Source: Synanceia verrucosa
Lineage: Eukaryota; Chordata; Actinopteri; Perciformes; Synanceiidae
Direction of reading: 5' to 3'
NCBI GenBank assembly: GCA_029721515.1
Contig: CM056570.1
Location: forward strand, 3,170,533 to 3,234,532
Length of the DNA stretch: 64,000 nt
Below, piece by piece: positions 62,601 through 64,000 of the stretch (position 1 is the first letter of the stretch; every line of letters begins with the position of its first letter). Below the pieces are notes generated by a model. That model searched no databases. It was given only the letters and a program-made list of their open reading frames with translations, and had not been told where the DNA came from. The translations under genes were made by a program, and so were the position numbers.

Positions 62601-63600
62601 TGATTCAAAGAGGGCGGCAGATTCAGCTGGAACACACATGCGTGTCTTTTGCAGAACTGGATTATTTTGGAGAAGCTGGATTTTTTTTTTGTGAAGTGGT
62701 AAATCATGAATTAAAGATGAGGCTGGAGTTTTGCTATCGCAGAGCGGCGCTGGCGCTGAATAACAAAAAGCTGGATCGCTTCAAATTTCTGCAAATGCCA
62801 TTCACATCACATCCCACTGCATTTTACAAAAACTTGCTCTGGCCCTGTGTTTATATTGTTGAGCACTCAAAACCCTTAAAAAAAACCCTTAGTAAATAGA
62901 ACAACAGGGACGAGCGTTATCATTAAAGGCAAACTGTCCACCACTTGCCGACATCCCTGCTGTTGTCACGGCAACCATGACCAGTGGCTCTATGGAAGGA
63001 CAGGAGAAGAAACAGACCATAAACCTAATTAAAGACAAAACGAACAAGACGTAAATAAAAAGGGGAGGGGGGGACTTGCATGCTGCCTTATTTACCCCCT
63101 CCACATCTTAACGCAAAGCTGAAAAGCACAACCAGAGAGTCATTCTCCACATAATGCGTCATCAGAGGGCGAGTGTGGGAGAATATTTCACGGATAATTG
63201 AGCCGCTGTGATGCCGGGCAACATCGCCGCCAAGGGAGAGATAGGCGAGGGCTCCGGAGGAGAACAATCAGGGAGGTTTAACAAGCTCTCTGTGGCTTCT
63301 TACATCAGTGTGATTAAACCATGTTGGTGGAACAGGAAGTGACTCTGAAGCTTCCAGGGATGAACGAGAGGCAGCAGGTTTTCTAAAAATTGCGTAATGC
63401 CTTACTTTACATAATTAGTTGCACTAGTTCCTTTTGATTTATACTCTTTAATATCACAAAGCTGACAGGAAGTAGTGAACATCAGTCCAAACAGCACTTC
63501 ACAGTAAAACGCTTCACTTTTCTTTAAAATAAACTGTGACTACATCTAAAGTTGCTATTCAGACTGTAAACGACGGAAAAGGAATAGGAAGTCTTGGTCC
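59611..63600. other. Gene-free, low-repeat region (possible conserved non-coding DNA)
   Basis: No coding region supported on either strand. The sequence is of mixed composition with few repeats (a poly-A run at 61,591-61,608). Several stretches, for example 59,830-59,935, 60,060-60,190 and 63,170-63,300, have ordinary-complexity sequence with homeodomain-like taatta/ttaat words but no open frame of protein character. Confidence 0.4.
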
Positions 63601-63606
63601 AGAAAC

Positions 63607-64000
63607 CTGCACTGGAAAAATGCTGATCTAAAAATAACTAAAAAATATTGCTTGAATTAAGCAAAACAAATCTGCCGGTGGAACGAGTGAAGATTTCTTG
63701 AAATATTTAAAATGTCTTAAAATAAGATTTAATAACTCTATTTTAGCTGTATTTGACTTGGATAGTAAGATTTTTGTCTCATATAAGCATAAATATATCA
63801 TGACATGTCAAAAAAGCTTATTTTATCTAAAATATTTCTCAAAACAAGATAATTTCAAGATATTCAAGATGCTCTGTCTTGAAACAAGGCCCTCCATCTG
63901 AGTGTAAATTTAGTTCTAAGTGATGTTGTCTGAAATTAAGTGCATACACATAATTTGACTAGAAATAAGACAAATATTCTTGGCAAGCTTTCGAGTGTTT
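63607..64000. repeat. Dispersed DNA-transposon-like repeat, cut by the window end
   Basis: Starts ctgcactggaaaaatgctga and continues with aaataactaaaaaatattgc, gaagatttcttgaaatattt and gaaataagacaaatattctt then ggcaagctttcgag. These words are familiar from abundant non-autonomous DNA elements of fish; the start cactggaaaaa should have an inverted partner just past base 64,000. The identification is by recall only. Confidence 0.45.

Overview
The window reads as nuclear DNA of a ray-finned (teleost) fish. It has split vertebrate genes with GT-AG introns, no operons, and typical fish repeats: a Tc1/mariner copy, TTAA-flanked MITEs, a tRNA-derived SINE and long CTAT microsatellites. No bacterial, viral or CRISPR features were seen. 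All family assignments come from reading the translated sequence; no search was run.

The gene-bearing part is bases 1 to about 30,650. It starts with the last ten coding exons of ints9 (Integrator subunit 9, + strand; the 5' part lies outside the window). Next come glrx5 (mitochondrial monothiol glutaredoxin, - strand, two exons) and, head to head with it, an intronless prkrip1 (+). The two share a 633-bp GC-box/CCAAT/ETS promoter interval that contains a tandem duplication. Then comes clmn (calmin, + strand, 11 inferred coding exons, two CH domains and a C-terminal membrane anchor), followed by two tandem clade-A type serpins (+). The first serpin (23.9-27.5 kb) is odd: it lacks the helix F segment, carries an acidic Gly-rich insert and has a non-inhibitory hinge. 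The second (28.5-30.6 kb) is a normal alpha-1-antitrypsin-like inhibitor with a Met-Ser reactive bond. The glrx5-clmn-serpinA neighbourhood resembles human 14q32; ints9 and prkrip1 are on other chromosomes in human.

From about 32.64 to 50.04 kb lies an AT-rich satellite of roughly one hundred ~168-bp monomers. It has higher-order structure: three consecutive ~1.68-kb ten-monomer units, an adjacent ~1.34-kb eight-monomer duplication and several dispersed variant monomers. Degenerate monomers lie at both edges and a SINE sits near the right edge. Just beyond the right edge is a possible minus-strand promoter and two-exon transcript pointing into the array.

The right part (50.7-64 kb) has no gene I can support. 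It holds a ~1.19-kb Tc1-like transposon with perfect 29-bp inverted repeats and a broken transposase, a ~1.7-kb CTAT/CTAC microsatellite, repeat remnants and stretches of ordinary-complexity DNA that might include conserved non-coding elements.

The most noteworthy items are the higher-order satellite, the helix-F-less serpin, the intronless prkrip1 with its duplicated ETS promoter, the GC-AG intron in clmn, and the TTAA-flanked MITE family.
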